NCBI GenBank assembly: GCA_902728285.1 | Contig: CACVBU010000085.1 | Span: forward strand, 65,742-129,741 | Direction: 5' to 3' | Length of the DNA: 64,000 bases | DNA from: Clytia hemisphaerica | Taxonomy: Eukaryota > Cnidaria > Hydrozoa > Leptothecata > Clytiidae | Part shown: positions 31,087 to 40,938 of the stretch, piece after piece | Layout of the letters: each line of letters begins with the position of its first letter | Numbering within the stretch: position 1 is the first letter of the stretch | The notes under the pieces: generated by a model | Seen by the model: the letters and a program-made list of their open reading frames with translations, nothing else | Told to the model about the DNA's origin: nothing | The model's database searches: none | Made by a program: the position numbers and the translations under genes

Positions 31087-31400
31087 AATTGTGTGTGCAT
31101 GAGCTTAGTGTGTTTTCCCAGGGTGGGAGGTGGTGGGTCGTGTAACAGGAAGAACTTTATAGATAAAACTACTCAAAGAAATTTTCATAAAATAAAAGTA
31201 AAAATATTTCTTATATTCATTATTTTGTGTCACTATTAATATTATGACAATCGTTTATTCATTTTGTTCTTTAGTTCTGTAATAATTTTTCAGTTTCTTC
31301 TAGGTTCCCCATTGTATTAGAGAAATCTATTTTTTTTTTTGTAAGGGGTTATCCTGCTGTGTTGCAGCGAAAATATATTCAATTCAATTCAATTCAATTC
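27450..31400 (+). mobile_element. non-LTR retrotransposon (LINE), apparently full coding length
   Basis: A 1110-aa PHD-endonuclease-reverse transcriptase frame is followed by an about 350-bp 3' UTR with a (TG)n run (31054-31083) and a tail of TTCAA pentamers (about 31377-31400). Short tandem-repeat tails in place of poly(A) are usual in CR1/L2 and related clades. The 5' boundary is not defined and 27450 is a guess. I could not find a target-site duplication. Confidence 0.8.
27717..31049 (+). CDS. LINE polyprotein: PHD finger, AP endonuclease, reverse transcriptase (1110 aa)
   Basis: A single uninterrupted frame. Domains in order: a PHD-type zinc finger near the N-terminus (PCSVC, CDICDHWIH, WFCPNC); an apurinic-type endonuclease with FHLNIASL, GISETK, GDFNLNLL and the ISDH catalytic end; and a reverse transcriptase with FGFRKAHSTEHTL, VFVDLQKAFDTVDH, GVPQGSVLGPLLF and the catalytic FADDTHLL. 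A thumb and C-terminal region follow (YHAIFASHVRYASQLWG). The frame is open back to a GTG at 27684; I chose the ATG at 27717 because it immediately precedes the zinc finger. It copies its own RNA at nicked genomic sites. It belongs to the Jockey/CR1/L2 supergroup, exact clade unsure. The lack of stops suggests recent activity. Confidence 0.9.
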   Translation: MPEIFPCSVCSKNVSEKCNSIQCDICDHWIHQRKCSGLTLKQFEVLSLSGTWFCPNCINYSLPFPVELNINNSNGDVPGDMSDKLRSLISDLNKVVTSLSDEIDDELEFQFQAHSCSYVDCDEFKSLAANTPSKFSAFHLNIASLSKHFDDLEDLLALLNSKFSVIGISETKSLVDTETESPLEKKEDFAIPGYEKFFTPTESSKGGVALYISHSFSYKPRTDLDQVCYSSCSLESCFAEIILPNSTNIIVGTIYRHPKMVGFNQDFLKPLLSKISSEKKQLLLLGDFNLNLLKCEDDSEIMSFMDILDSNLILPQIFLPTRITEDSRTLIDNIISSPSDNGTVSGNICFSISDHLPQFCLFPSFEGKFPGEDNTFFQQDWSRFNREEFILDFLEVDWDTLFLRFGHNPDSCFNIFNDRMKVLVERHLPTVKLTKRQVRSKTKPWITPGILKSIKKRDHYQTKHAKAKTKESKDRLYELYRRYRNMIVTLTRRSKKNHYIRYFDFHSKNSRKVWSGVRDIISTRANSESPISIITGDSLTSDPEKVANSFNDFFTTIADSIREKMPPSYNHFSSFMKDPNLHSILLAPTTNQEIAKVIGSFSINKASGPHSIPIKILKLLRLDISVPISALINYSFLSGIFPSTLKISKVVPVFKHKGSPLEVSNYRPISLLSNIEKIFEKVMYSRLSDFLENHNQIYSRQFGFRKAHSTEHTLINIVERIRNYLDNGGFACGVFVDLQKAFDTVDHEILLEKLDHYGVRGIVNDWFRSYLTNRSQYVSLSGSNSLLKSINHGVPQGSVLGPLLFLLYINDLHRCIRTSETYHFADDTHLLNFSKTVWSLCGRVNADLRVLVSWLNANKISLNASKTEFVIFRSPWRQMDCIPRIKLCGKILSPSKSVKYLGVHLDNHLNWKVHTSFVAATLRRANGAISKLRHYVPIHILLNIYHAIFASHVRYASQLWGLCDNTVTHRILTLQNTALRLMTFSEPRTSATPLFAELKLLKIFDQVKVMNILFIQKYLQGNLPSDVLSTLNFDEIDHKTGTRGKAIKLLKLSTVKTTNFGLNSFSRLSSKQWNELLINHPDTDFHNLDTDELKSLATKFYLDKYKAENE

Positions 31401-33386
31401 GTCTCAAGCGTTCCCTCCACAATAATTTATGTAATTGCAATTGCGGTCAGTCCACAGTCGGCTTCAACATATACACGTGTTTTTATTTACGTGACCGAAG
31501 TGCCTACTAAAACAATCCGGGGGTAAATAGCGAAGCAACACAGCAGATTATTCGTAAGTATTTTTTGGCATTGACAATCAAATACAATATATTACTACTA
31601 TATTTCCTTAATTCAAAAATCAAAAATTCATTTTTCATTCGCGAAATAAAAAATAAAAGAATAATGAATTAATATTACATACTAAGACGCCCCCGTCTTT
31701 TACTCTCATTTAATTTCCAATCTCGGCACCTGCAAAACGCCGTCCGCCCAATATCCACCCAATCAGCTTAAATTCACTTTAATTGTCCTTTGACATTCAA
31801 AAATAGTATTTAAAAATTATGAATTTATAATAATTACAAAAAACAAAAAGTTGATACTTCATTAATGAAATATTCAATAAATTCCTGGTTTCAATTTCAG
31901 TGGGCGTTCTTCTAGGGCTTCGTTTATCGCGCAATTTTTGCGTCACACAAACTTTCTCGGCCGCTCGTAATAATTATACATTGCCAAATTTGGTTCTCCA
32001 TTGTTGAGTCAGGATCGATGGTGACGTCACCTAAGCATAAAAAAGAAAGGATTTCGTCAGTTTTATGCATATATTAATTTGCGAGATATTCTATTCGCCG
32101 CGCGAGCGCACTTTTCGTAGACTAGTCGGAGTACTTTCTTTTACTCGCGGGATTGATGGTAACTTTTCATCTTCGTTATTTTTAAAATGAAGCACAACCG
32201 AAAAAAAACGAAACTTCAGAAAGTTGCGTATTTCCAGTGAGTAAACGACTCTGACAATTAACAAAATTGATGATGATGATTTTTTTTCGGTCAGGCCAAT
32301 GTCTCGTATTGGGGGTTCTAGTCTTGAGCCCAAAGCCTACGCAGGATTGCAGCGTTTGGGTAAACGAGACAAAACTCTAAAAAAGCTGGTGTTTTGACGC
32401 GCTTCCGTGCTCTCGAAATATCGCGGTTTGAGACGCACTGTTTAGGCAATTTCTCAAAGTTTTTGAAAATGTTAATTTCATTAAAAAGCGCCGGGTTATT
32501 TTTTCATGAATCCCTTTTAGAAGTTTTGCGCTGCATTTTTTTGCTTGAGAGTCAAGTAAACGATATAGCGCTTTCGCAGCATTAATCTTTGTTACGCATT
32601 TTGGCGGGACGCTAGTGTGACTAACTGTTTGAGATCTGCTGCCTTCAACTTTTTCCAGTTAAGTTGGCGCAGCTCCGTAGTAACATTTCCCTCCTTTCCA
32701 GACTGGTATAGGATGAACCATGTTCATGTGGCTTTCAGCCTTGCACTCCAGCACAAAATAGCGGGGAAATGGCTGGGAAATAAGGGGGTCAATCTTTATG
32801 GTGGGGCTTCTTTTGTGCTTTGGTTTTAGGTCAATTTTTTTGGTTTTTCTTAAAGATATATCATAGAAATTGGTTATCGAAGTAATCAATTGGTTATCGA
32901 AGTTGTCAAAGTTATTTAAAGTAATCAATAACAATCAAAGTACTCAAACGGTTACCGTGAGATTGGGTAACTTGCATCAGTGGAGGCTAACATGCATAGC
33001 CCTCAAATGAAAGACCTAGCTGGTCATTAAAATACAAAGTTAAGTCAAAACAAAAATGGTGGACTAGAGCTGCGAGAGGAGCTGCGTAGTTGTATTTTAA
33101 TGACCAGCCAGGTCTTTCATTTGAGGGCTATGCATGTTAGCCTCCACTGATGCAAGTTACCCAATCTCACGGTATCAAGTCTTCAAAGGGTTGTTAAGAA
33201 AGTGATCGAATACTCACAATTTTTTGGAAATTTTGATACTCGACATTCGATTGTTAATCGACAAGTGGTTGTTCGATTACTTCGAGCACTATCGATTACT
33301 TCGATAATCGAATTTATCGATTAGTACCCTCTGGGTTATGGAGGTTGAAAGCAAAACCTAAAAATCCCCTTAATAACAGAACTAGG
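31401..33386. other. intergenic, partly CpG-richer
   Basis: No exon is recognised. From about 31700 to 32640 CG dinucleotides are denser than around, with a GTGACGTCAC palindrome (CRE-like) near 32020. This could be promoter sequence, but no gene start is attached to it. A hairpin element follows at 32953-33176. From about 33180 to 33320 the text is rich in TCGATTA/TAATCGA, like the block at 340-600. Confidence 0.4.
32953..33176. repeat. long hairpin: 80-bp inverted repeat with 55-bp loop
   Basis: The left arm begins ACCGTGAGATTGGGTAACTT and the right arm ends AAGTTACCCAATCTCACGGT. The arms stay complementary for about 80 bp with very few mismatches. A single diverged arm of the same family occurs at about 9390-9480 (TATTTTAATGACCAGCC to CACTGATGCAAGTTACCC). 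This is a foldback-type element with no coding content. Confidence 0.85.
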
Positions 33387-34847
33387 CAGTGTAGACCTAA
33401 AGCTCTAAAACAACATCTAATCAGTGAGGCTGGAACTTCGATTTTGAGGATTACGATTTTACCAGTTTTTTAGCGATTTTTGCCTCGCTAGCCCAAATCT
33501 CGCAACCTCTTTACCTTAAGGAAGATTTATTAGAGTTTTTCAGCGTTCCGAAAAAAACGCATAGCAGAAATTTTTTCATCTTCACAGGATCGATTCTCAA
33601 CAACAAAATACATCTTTTGGTCTTTGGGTTTGTTTCTGACGTTTTTTCTTCAAAGAATATCGATCACTTTCCTTTTCTCCTTGAGCGCGCGAGAAAAAAA
33701 TGATTAGCTCGTTTTCGTGCGGGCAAATAAAGATGAGGCGGCAATCTTGCACTGAGGGTGCTACTTAGTTTCCGCCCTATTTTGCGCCCACGATAGAATG
33801 GTCCAAACACGGGGTAGTCCAAATGATAAACTATGTCGTTTTGTAAGTATTTATTTTCTGAGAGATACAAATAGTATATTTGAATATTATTAACTTGTTT
33901 ATTAAAGTATTTTTGAGCGCAAATTTAAATATACGGTTGAATAAAAAACGAATGATAAGAGTTCTGTTTATTCCTCAAACCCCCGGGAAAAGTTTTTTTG
34001 CCGACTTAGCTATTTTACAAATCTCGGAAAAGAACTCCCATAGGAATTCCAATACCTAATCCGATTGGTTAATTTCGGAACGGCTTCAAGAAAGTCATAA
34101 TGGCAGATAATTTTAAAAGTTTCTGAGGGAATGTGTGTAATTTATCGATGTTGATGGCTTGTTGATTCTTTAAAGAAAAAAGATAACAGGTATAGCTTTT
34201 TCTAATCCTAGAATATCGAGGTTCCAGCTACACTGCTAATAACATGAAAACCAGAATATGATTCTTCAATGGGAATCAAAACTATAAAGTGCACTTACTA
34301 ACATCAATTTGACAGATCTAACAAAATTAATAACCACACTGTCATCATTGACAATAAAACAAACGATTTTCTGTCAAGAGCCTTGTAAACATTCCAACAA
34401 CTTCCATCGAAATGATCTATCACAGCTCAGTCTACCATTTTTAGCGCGGTCCGAGGATTGACCCGAGAACTCTCCGCGAACTCCTGCGTGGGTGAAAAAC
34501 TTCAATCTGTCAATCATTTTCTCAAGCGAAGAGTATGCGAAGCAATTCTAGCTTTACGATAGTGCCACGGGTCATCAATGGATAGTATTCAATTATCATT
34601 ATCCCTTATTTTCATTCCTAGAACTTTTGCAAAAAAAAGGAAAAATAGAAAAGTTGTATTTTTTACTGCTCTATTCACATACTGAATTTGAAAGATCTTC
34701 TATGTGTTGTTTTTTTGCAAACTTCAAAAAACTGATTTTTGTCCTGCCTTTGCGGGACTTTGGCTTAAGTGCTTGAGCGCAGCATAGGGTACAAAGTCCA
34801 AACATGCGCTTCCCGTAATTTTTGTGTGAAGAGTTAGGTCTACACTG
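33387..34847. mobile_element. CAGTG-ended DNA transposon, 5-bp TSD (copy 2), with nested element
   Basis: It begins CAGTGTAGACCTAA and ends TTAGGTCTACACTG, flanked by the 5-bp duplication CTAGG (33382-33386 and 34848-34852). Apart from a nested 814-bp insertion, it matches the copy at 2225-2866 over its whole length with few differences, including GGGACTTTGGCTTAAGTGCT. No coding capacity. Confidence 0.9.
33422..34235. mobile_element. second CAGTG-ended transposon nested in the first, 5-bp TSD
   Basis: The ends CAGTGAGGCTGGAACTTCGA and TCGAGGTTCCAGCTACACTG are imperfect inverted repeats flanked by CTAAT (33417-33421 and 34236-34240). The uninterrupted relative at 2225-2866 shows one CTAAT at the same place (CATCTAATAACATG), confirming a clean insertion with 5-bp duplication. 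The interior is not shared with the host element, so it is a different family with the same terminal pentamer and duplication length. Confidence 0.9.
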
Positions 34848-35122
34848 CTAGGTAGTTGACCAAATTTGATGTTTTATTTTAGAATTTTCAAATTCTTACC
34901 CTAAAAATTGTCAAAAATTAACAAAAGTTGACCCTGTCAGGTACTCATCTTGAAAATTAGTGAATTTGGGACCCTGCCAGATATCTTCAGAGCGTAGAAA
35001 AGGGACCCTGACCAGCGACACGTCCCAATTTTGCCTAATTGGTCGGGTTGGTCATGGTGATATAATGCAAACTTGTTTATACCTACCTCTTTGTACCTCT
35101 ATTTAGCTTCTGCTTGAACAGC

Positions 35123-35467
35123 TCATCCAACTCGTTGAGTCCGATGCTTCAACATTTCCTGGAGGCTGTTGGAGTCAGCTTGCCTAAGGTTAAAATAGTG
35201 GGCAAGCAGAGGTTCATCCGGAACAGTTGTGAGGAAGGTGTCTAAGTGTTTTTTGAATACTTCTTTGGGGCAGTTTTTCAATCTCTTATTGGTCTGGGAA
35301 GGGTGTTGAATAATCAAGGGCCTTCTTGGGAAAGACTTCCCCTCCAGATATTTTTGTGTTTGATATTGACAGCTTTTACGTTTTAGATTGCAAATTCTCC
35401 CCAATTTATGGACTTTAATGTAATTTTTTGATGTTTTAATGGTGTTTAAATGGTTTAAATCCTGCAA
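35123..35467 (-). pseudogene. probable LINE C-terminal fragment
   Basis: A 114-aa minus-strand frame contains YLEGKSFPRRPLII, FKKHLDTFLTTVPDEPLL and ADSNSLQEM. This resembles the extreme C-terminal tail of a common invertebrate non-LTR reverse transcriptase family, where FKxxLDxxLxTVPDxP and TNSL are conserved. No reverse transcriptase core is attached. The identification is from general family memory and is tentative. The rest of 34853-36900 shows no gene. Confidence 0.45.
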
Positions 35468-36900
35468 GGCTACTTTTTACTAATTTTTGTTTGACTGCCT
35501 CGGGTTGGCTGGGAAAGTTTTGGAAGCATAGGTTTGCAAGTTCATTCTCTAGGGAGACCAAGCTGAAATTTCAGAGCTATGTATTTTATTTTTCTGAAAT
35601 TTAAAAGCTTGAATATTAGGTAAATAAAAGGTACAAGAATAAGTATTCTGTCATCAAATGGTTATCTGGTCATCCTGCTATTTTGATGGACGACCAGACA
35701 GAGATCAGATGGATTAAAAACTGATGTGAAAATACCAGACGTCTTCGTCTGGAAGAGATCCTATCCAGATTGGAAACGATGACAAAAACAAACAGGCTCA
35801 TCAAAGATCCTTCCCCACTAAAGGAAAAAGGCAAATCTCAGAATTTTAATTTACATAGGAAAGTGAAAAAAATCTCAGTTCTCTTCTTAACACTAATTTT
35901 GAGATTGGACCTCTCAGGTCAATGGCAGCAAATCGTTCTTGCCTTTATTTAATACTTTTTAAAATTGGCCCAAAAATGGCCTGTACAGCATTTCTAGCCA
36001 TATTTGGGTCAGATTTTTGGAAATTTTCAATAACAGTCAGCATGGAACTCCCCCGGTTGCAGTATACAACAATTTTGCAGTAGTTTATTTTTGTTTATCT
36101 TTCCCATGCATGATAAGGTTCTGGTCGGGCAAAGATGATCAGGTGTCCATTGTCAAAATAGTGCCAGAAAAATCTTCTCTTTTATTATTAAAAGGATCTA
36201 TGAAAAAATATTTCACATGTGTGTTTAAAAGATAAATATTAATTTACAAACAAAAATTGCCTAACCTATTTTCTGCTTGAATCTTAATTCTGTGTCTCTT
36301 ACTGTAATTACAGTATAATTGTGTGATGGTATTATAGTTATTTGAAAATATTTCCAGCCTATATTAATCTATTGTCAAATCGTCAACAGGCAGTGAAATT
36401 AGTAGCACATAAAACATATTTGATTGCAACCAAAAGTTTAGTCATTTCAGGTTCATTTAGCTGATGTCACAAATACTAAAATGTAAATTTTTCACATTTT
36501 GTACGGAGTCCTTTCTTGAAACACTTCCTTAAATACTTGATAATTAATAAAAGATTGTGATTAATTTATCACTTACTGGAAGAATTAAAATTGGAATATT
36601 TTCAAAATATCTACTTAGAATATTCTGTTATTTATGTGTTATTCTTAGAATAACAATAATGTTGTTGCAGTACTCAGATGGTAAAACAGGCTATGTCATT
36701 TGAAAATTTCAGGCGTGTGGTCAATCGCACTCCTAAAAAGTACTTTAGGCGTGTGATAAGGAGTGCTATGCATAACTTTAAGTAGTAAAATCCAAATTTA
36801 TGGCGTGTGATTAATCACTCTCCTCAAAGATTTTAGGTGTGTGTGGAGGTGTGCGCGTGCTATCGCACGCCTCAAACGATGCAGCCTGGTAAAATTGGAA

Positions 36901-36922
36901 TTTAATTTCTTTTAGAATCAAA
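36901..36922 (+). promoter_or_regulatory. splice acceptor 7 nt upstream of the LHX ATG
   Basis: TTTAATTTCTTTTAG ends at 36915, and the ATG follows after AATCAAA. It is either a normal acceptor joined to an unseen upstream exon or a spliced-leader trans-splice site. The frame stays open through the acceptor, so both remain possible. Confidence 0.55.
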
Positions 36923-37468
36923 ATGCATAATACTGAAGAATCACCTACACCAAGTGAACCGCTGGATATAAAATGTTGTTCTTGTTATCGCTCAATACAA
37001 TCTACAGATTGGATAAGACAAGCAAAACAAAATGTTTATCATTTAGCTTGTTTTTCTTGTGATGTCTGTAAAAGACAACTTTCCACTGGAGAAGAGTTTG
37101 CTTTGTTAGATGACAAAATCCTCTGTAAGTTACATTATGTGGAACAGCTGGAGCTCCCAGCTTCTCTATCTGAAAATCATGTCCTTCATGTTCCTCCGAC
37201 CCCTCGACCAGAGATCATGCCTACACCAGATGTGGATAGTTGGAATAAACCCAGGAACAAAAGAATGCGCACATCATTCAGCGAAGAGCAAGTGCAAGTC
37301 TTACAAGCTAATTTTGAGATTGATGCAAACCCAGATTCTGCAGAGTTGGAGAGAATTGCTTCTGATGTTTGCTTGCCAAAGCGAGTTACTCAAGTTTGGT
37401 TTCAAAACTCAAGGGCACGTCAGAAGAAACAACAACAACAAGCTAAAATCCACGGAATGGATAATTAG
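36923..37468 (+). CDS. LHX6/8-like (Awh): LIM-homeobox transcription factor, Arrowhead/LHX6/8 type (181 aa as read)
   Basis: One LIM domain: zinc ligands C18, C21, H40, C43, C46, C49, C68 and H71. A homeodomain follows at about 111-170 with RTSFSEEQVQVLQANF and KRVTQVWFQNSRARQKK, closest in my reading to fly Arrowhead and vertebrate LHX6/8; homeodomain position 50 is Gln. Family members bind TAAT-type DNA sites and specify neurons or imaginal tissue, with two LIM domains contacting LDB cofactors. Only one LIM domain, corresponding to LIM2, is visible. LIM1 may be on an upstream exon I could not find, or is truly missing. The start is the first ATG after an acceptor. The glutamine-lysine C-terminus is short. 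The family call is strong, the completeness is not. Confidence 0.85.
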   Translation: MHNTEESPTPSEPLDIKCCSCYRSIQSTDWIRQAKQNVYHLACFSCDVCKRQLSTGEEFALLDDKILCKLHYVEQLELPASLSENHVLHVPPTPRPEIMPTPDVDSWNKPRNKRMRTSFSEEQVQVLQANFEIDANPDSAELERIASDVCLPKRVTQVWFQNSRARQKKQQQQAKIHGMDN

Positions 37469-38395
37469 ATTTTTCCAATATTTGAGAAAAGTTCTTTTTC
37501 CGTGATTACATTGTAGATAGGTTTATTATTTCTAACTAATCATTTTGTAAATTGTGATCAATTGTAGGAGCCATTTCTTTGAGCTATTTTTATGATTTAT
37601 TGTAATATTTTGAATGATTTTATATATCACTATCAGTGGTGTTTGTTTTGTTTAACTAGATAAGATTGTCCTCAATTTGCTACATTTTTTAATTCATAGT
37701 ATTAATCTTTTTACGTTTTTATTTTATATTTTTATTTTTTTTATAATTTAGCAAATATTTTTTGATTAATATTATAATGGATTTTTTTTTTTAACTTTGA
37801 TAATTCTCATACTTCTTTTCATCAAAGAACAAGAACTGGCCGACCCTCAGCTGCTATTAACATATTATACTCATATCCTCAATTCAAGTGCTTGAAACCA
37901 GATGCTGTTAACGAGATGCTGTTAACGCTGTTTTTGAAAATTTAGTGTCTGATTGTTAAGTAATTTAAATTGATGAAAATTTAGCCTGATATTTAAGCTT
38001 GATTAAATTGCTCTTAAAAAAACAAACAATTGCTCATGGAACCAACAATATCATATTTTAAGGATCTTAGGAAGGTATACAAATACCATTTTTTTCATCG
38101 TCTTGATTTAGTTGGTTTATATATAGTTATTTTTGGTTCTTGTTTATATACAGTACTTATCATATTATGTACAATATTGATATTAATATGAAGCTCTTTA
38201 CTTTTTATGCTTTTTGTATATGTCTCGCTAACAAAAAACACGATTTGTCATAATGCCAACTTGTTAGTTTGCAGAATGTGTTAAGAATCCTTGTCAGTCG
38301 CTCAAAATATTTCAAATATTACAATGCTTTCCTTTATGATCTACAAATTAATTCTAGCTTCTTTAGTTTTACTTTTCTATTCTCAATAAACCTTT
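37469..38395. other. spacer between LHX and MED27
   Basis: Very AT-rich with long T runs. It probably holds the LHX 3' UTR. An AATAAA signal lies near 38385, just before the MED27 acceptor. Nothing else recognised. Confidence 0.5.
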
Positions 38396-38422
38396 ATTAT
38401 TTCTCTATCATTTTCTTTTAGA
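38396..38422 (+). promoter_or_regulatory. acceptor 1 nt upstream of the MED27 ATG (possible trans-splice site)
   Basis: A long pyrimidine tract ends in TTTTCTTTTAG at 38421, leaving a single A before the ATG. A cis-spliced 5' UTR ending one base before the start is possible, but this is the arrangement expected where a spliced leader supplies the 5' UTR. Confidence 0.55.
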
Positions 38423-39328
38423 ATGTCAATAAACCAACCAACAACTCCTCCTCTAGATATAAATATCGAGGATCTATCTAGAGATCTTTCAGCAACAGTT
38501 CATAAAGTCAAAGACATTCAACAACTTGTGAATTCCTTCATTGATGCAATTGTGATTCGAAAGAATGATGAAACAGAAAAAGAAACACTAGTTATTAAAT
38601 CGACCATAACAAAAGTTCGTGCCATTAGAGTTGAATTGGAGAAGCTTGGGAAAACTTACTTTAATTTGCGGTTGAACAACATCCATCCGATCCCTCTGGG
38701 AAATGTTGGGTATGTCAGTTTAGATCCAAACTTGGAACAAAGTGGTTTTTACAAACAACTGCTTGATTGTTACCGATGGCTTTCAAATGTGGATGATGAT
38801 GCCAATAAAGCTTTAGAATATTTTGAATCAAAAGGAACCAAATCATTATTACAACCAAGCCCTAGCTTTGTTTCCCAAACTTTGAAAGGGATGATTGGGG
38901 AGATTAAACCAGAATTTCCTCATTTGTTGTTCAATGATAGTTTTGTTGTCCCTGAATGTTGTCTTGTTATCACTATTGGAAAGGCTTTTGTGGTCAATAT
39001 TACTTTTTCTGGGTTGGTTGTCAGTCATGTGTTAGCTAAAAGCATGCTTGAAATTCACACTTTAAAACCTTGGGAAGTTTCACAACACTATGTTTTTCAG
39101 AAGATTTCAGACGTTTTCTCGTGCAAAGTCATAGAGTTGGTACACCTGCAACCAAAAGACTTGCTATATAAACTGTTATCGTACATTAACGCTTACAGAG
39201 ATATTTTCAGTAAGAAGTGTAGCATATGTGGAAAGCATCTAAATACTGACTCTGTCTCTTCACCTATGCTCCCACCAGTATGGAAAAGCATGGATGGTGA
39301 CCAATTCTACCATTTATCTTGCAGATGA
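38423..39328 (+). CDS. MED27: Mediator complex subunit 27 (301 aa, single exon)
   Basis: Uninterrupted 301-aa frame; family length is about 310. MED27 is a tail-module subunit of Mediator, bridging activators to RNA polymerase II. The N-terminal part is helical (AVHK-like ATVHKVKDIQQLVNSF). The C-terminal region has the family signature WEVSQHYVFQKIS and ends with the putative zinc-binding CSICGKHL...FYHLSCR, as in metazoan MED27. Start: first ATG, immediately after an acceptor. Its stop lies 258 bp before the next ATG, the first member of a tightly spaced co-directional trio with NOCT and TRAPPC9. The absence of introns is notable beside the intron-rich TRAPPC9. Confidence 0.9.
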   Translation: MSINQPTTPPLDINIEDLSRDLSATVHKVKDIQQLVNSFIDAIVIRKNDETEKETLVIKSTITKVRAIRVELEKLGKTYFNLRLNNIHPIPLGNVGYVSLDPNLEQSGFYKQLLDCYRWLSNVDDDANKALEYFESKGTKSLLQPSPSFVSQTLKGMIGEIKPEFPHLLFNDSFVVPECCLVITIGKAFVVNITFSGLVVSHVLAKSMLEIHTLKPWEVSQHYVFQKISDVFSCKVIELVHLQPKDLLYKLLSYINAYRDIFSKKCSICGKHLNTDSVSSPMLPPVWKSMDGDQFYHLSCR

Positions 39329-39586
39329 TTTGATTTTTAATACCTTTATATATCATAGGAACTTTTATAACTTTGTTTTTAGTGCATGTTTTTTAATGAA
39401 ATGAGAGAAAATTCACATTATCATTTTGCATTTTTTCTATGTTTGCTTTAGTAGCTGAATTACTACCTCAAGGTCTTAGTTTCAATAATTTTGAAATATC
39501 ATTTTATTTTTAAAATCATAACATAATCTTTCATTAAAATTTATCATTTGTTTGTTTCAAAGGTCATAAAAAATATAAACAGAGAA

Positions 39587-40596
39587 ATGGAAAAACAACA
39601 ACAACCACTAGTAGAAAGGAAATTTTATTTTGGGAAGAATGACAGAGATTTCAGAGTAATGCATTGGAATATTTTGGCTGAAGGTGAGTGGAGTACTTAA
39701 GGCAGAATCCTTGAGGGTAGAATTCTTTTTCTAAAAAGATTTAATTTTCGACATTTATCAAGTGCTACCGAACTTGGATAATTGAATAACCTTTTTACTC
39801 CATAGGTTATTCATATTCATCACCGACCGAGAATTTTTGCGTTGTTCCACCACATTGCTTGGATTGGATTTATCGCTTGAATCTCATTTTACGATACATA
39901 GAGCTGTATGACCCGGATGTGATTTGTTTACAAGAAGTAGATCATTTTACACTAATGGAAAACAAATTATCCAGTGTTGGATATGTCGGTGATTTTATGG
40001 TGCGTAAAGAAACAGCGGTGCATCATGGGGTAGCTTTTTTCTACAAGACATCAAAATTTGATTTGTTGGAGACATTCAATGATTATCTGCATGAAGAGGA
40101 TGGGAAAGTTGGGAACCAAGGCCTTCTTGTGAAACTCTTGAAAGAGAAAACGTCGGGAAAGCAAGTCATTGTGGGTAATGTTCATCAAAAAGCTAAACGA
40201 CCGTTCCATGAAAGAAGATGGGCTCAAACAAAGAGTGCGCTTAAAATATATGAGAAGGTTTTATTAAAATATAATGATACACCAATGGTTTGGGCTGGCG
40301 ATTTCAATGGAGAAACGACTGAGATGTTTCATAAAGAAATCACTGATTCTTCAATTGGATTCAAAAGTAGCTATGAAGAAGTTCTTGGTAGTGAACCAGA
40401 GTTTACCACGTGGAAGATAAGACCCACTTATGAAGAGAAACACACAATTGACTATATTTGGTATACAAAAGAAAAGTTGAATGTCTCAGATATTCTTTTA
40501 CCAATGGAGGAGACTGACGTACCAAAAACACGATACCCATCCCTAGATCATCCCTCTGACCATATTGCACTCTGCACTGATTTTAAGTTTTTGTAG
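39587..40596 (+). CDS. NOCT: nocturnin-like EEP-family phosphatase/deadenylase (295 aa, 2 exons)
   Basis: Exons 39587-39683 and 39806-40596, phase-matched. The endonuclease/exonuclease/phosphatase fold is clear. It has RVMHWNILAEG with the catalytic Asn, ICLQEVDHF with the metal-binding Glu, VWAGDFNGE with Asp/Asn, TTWKIRPTYEEKHTIDYIWY, and the terminal PSDHIAL catalytic Asp-His. The TTWKIR-to-DYIWY block is characteristic of nocturnin rather than ANGEL or CCR4. Nocturnin removes the 2' phosphate of NADP(H) and is linked to circadian metabolism. The usual catalytic THLKA strand is replaced here by GNVHQKAKR, a substitution worth checking. No mitochondrial leader is obvious. Start: first ATG after acceptors at 39562/39582; in the middle of the tight cluster. 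Confidence 0.88.
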
Positions 40597-40871
40597 ATTT
40601 GTTTGATTGCATGTTGTTTTTTTGAAACTTTTTTTCAGAAAAAAGCAGTCAATTAACGGTCAATTTGGATGTTCACATACCCTTTATGCGCCTTTTATGC
40701 ACCTTTTAAGTTATTATTTTTAGTATTTGTAAAATTTATAATTATATCTTTTAAAGGGGATGATTAAAAGTTCTCTCTTCTCTCAAGTATTTTTTCGACA
40801 CAAGATATTTAAACCCTCAGTTCTTTGTGATAGATCTTGACTTTGATATTATACTCACAATGTTTTATTTT

Positions 40872-40889
40872 GTTTGTTTGTTTTTTTAG
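40872..40889 (+). promoter_or_regulatory. acceptor upstream of the TRAPPC9 ATG (possible trans-splice site)
   Basis: A run TTTGTTTGTTTTTTTAG ends at 40889, 49 nt before the TRAPPC9 ATG and about 290 nt after the NOCT stop. A short upstream ATG at 40890 opens a seven-codon frame. With the sites before LHX, MED27 and NOCT it forms a consistent pattern. Confidence 0.5.
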
Positions 40890-40938
40890 ATGAGAAAGGT
40901 AAAAACTTGAAAATCATTAAATAAATCAAACATACAAC

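Noticed and set aside
32394..32585. Upstream LHX exon
   Set aside because: The frame lacks cysteine/histidine spacing of a LIM domain.
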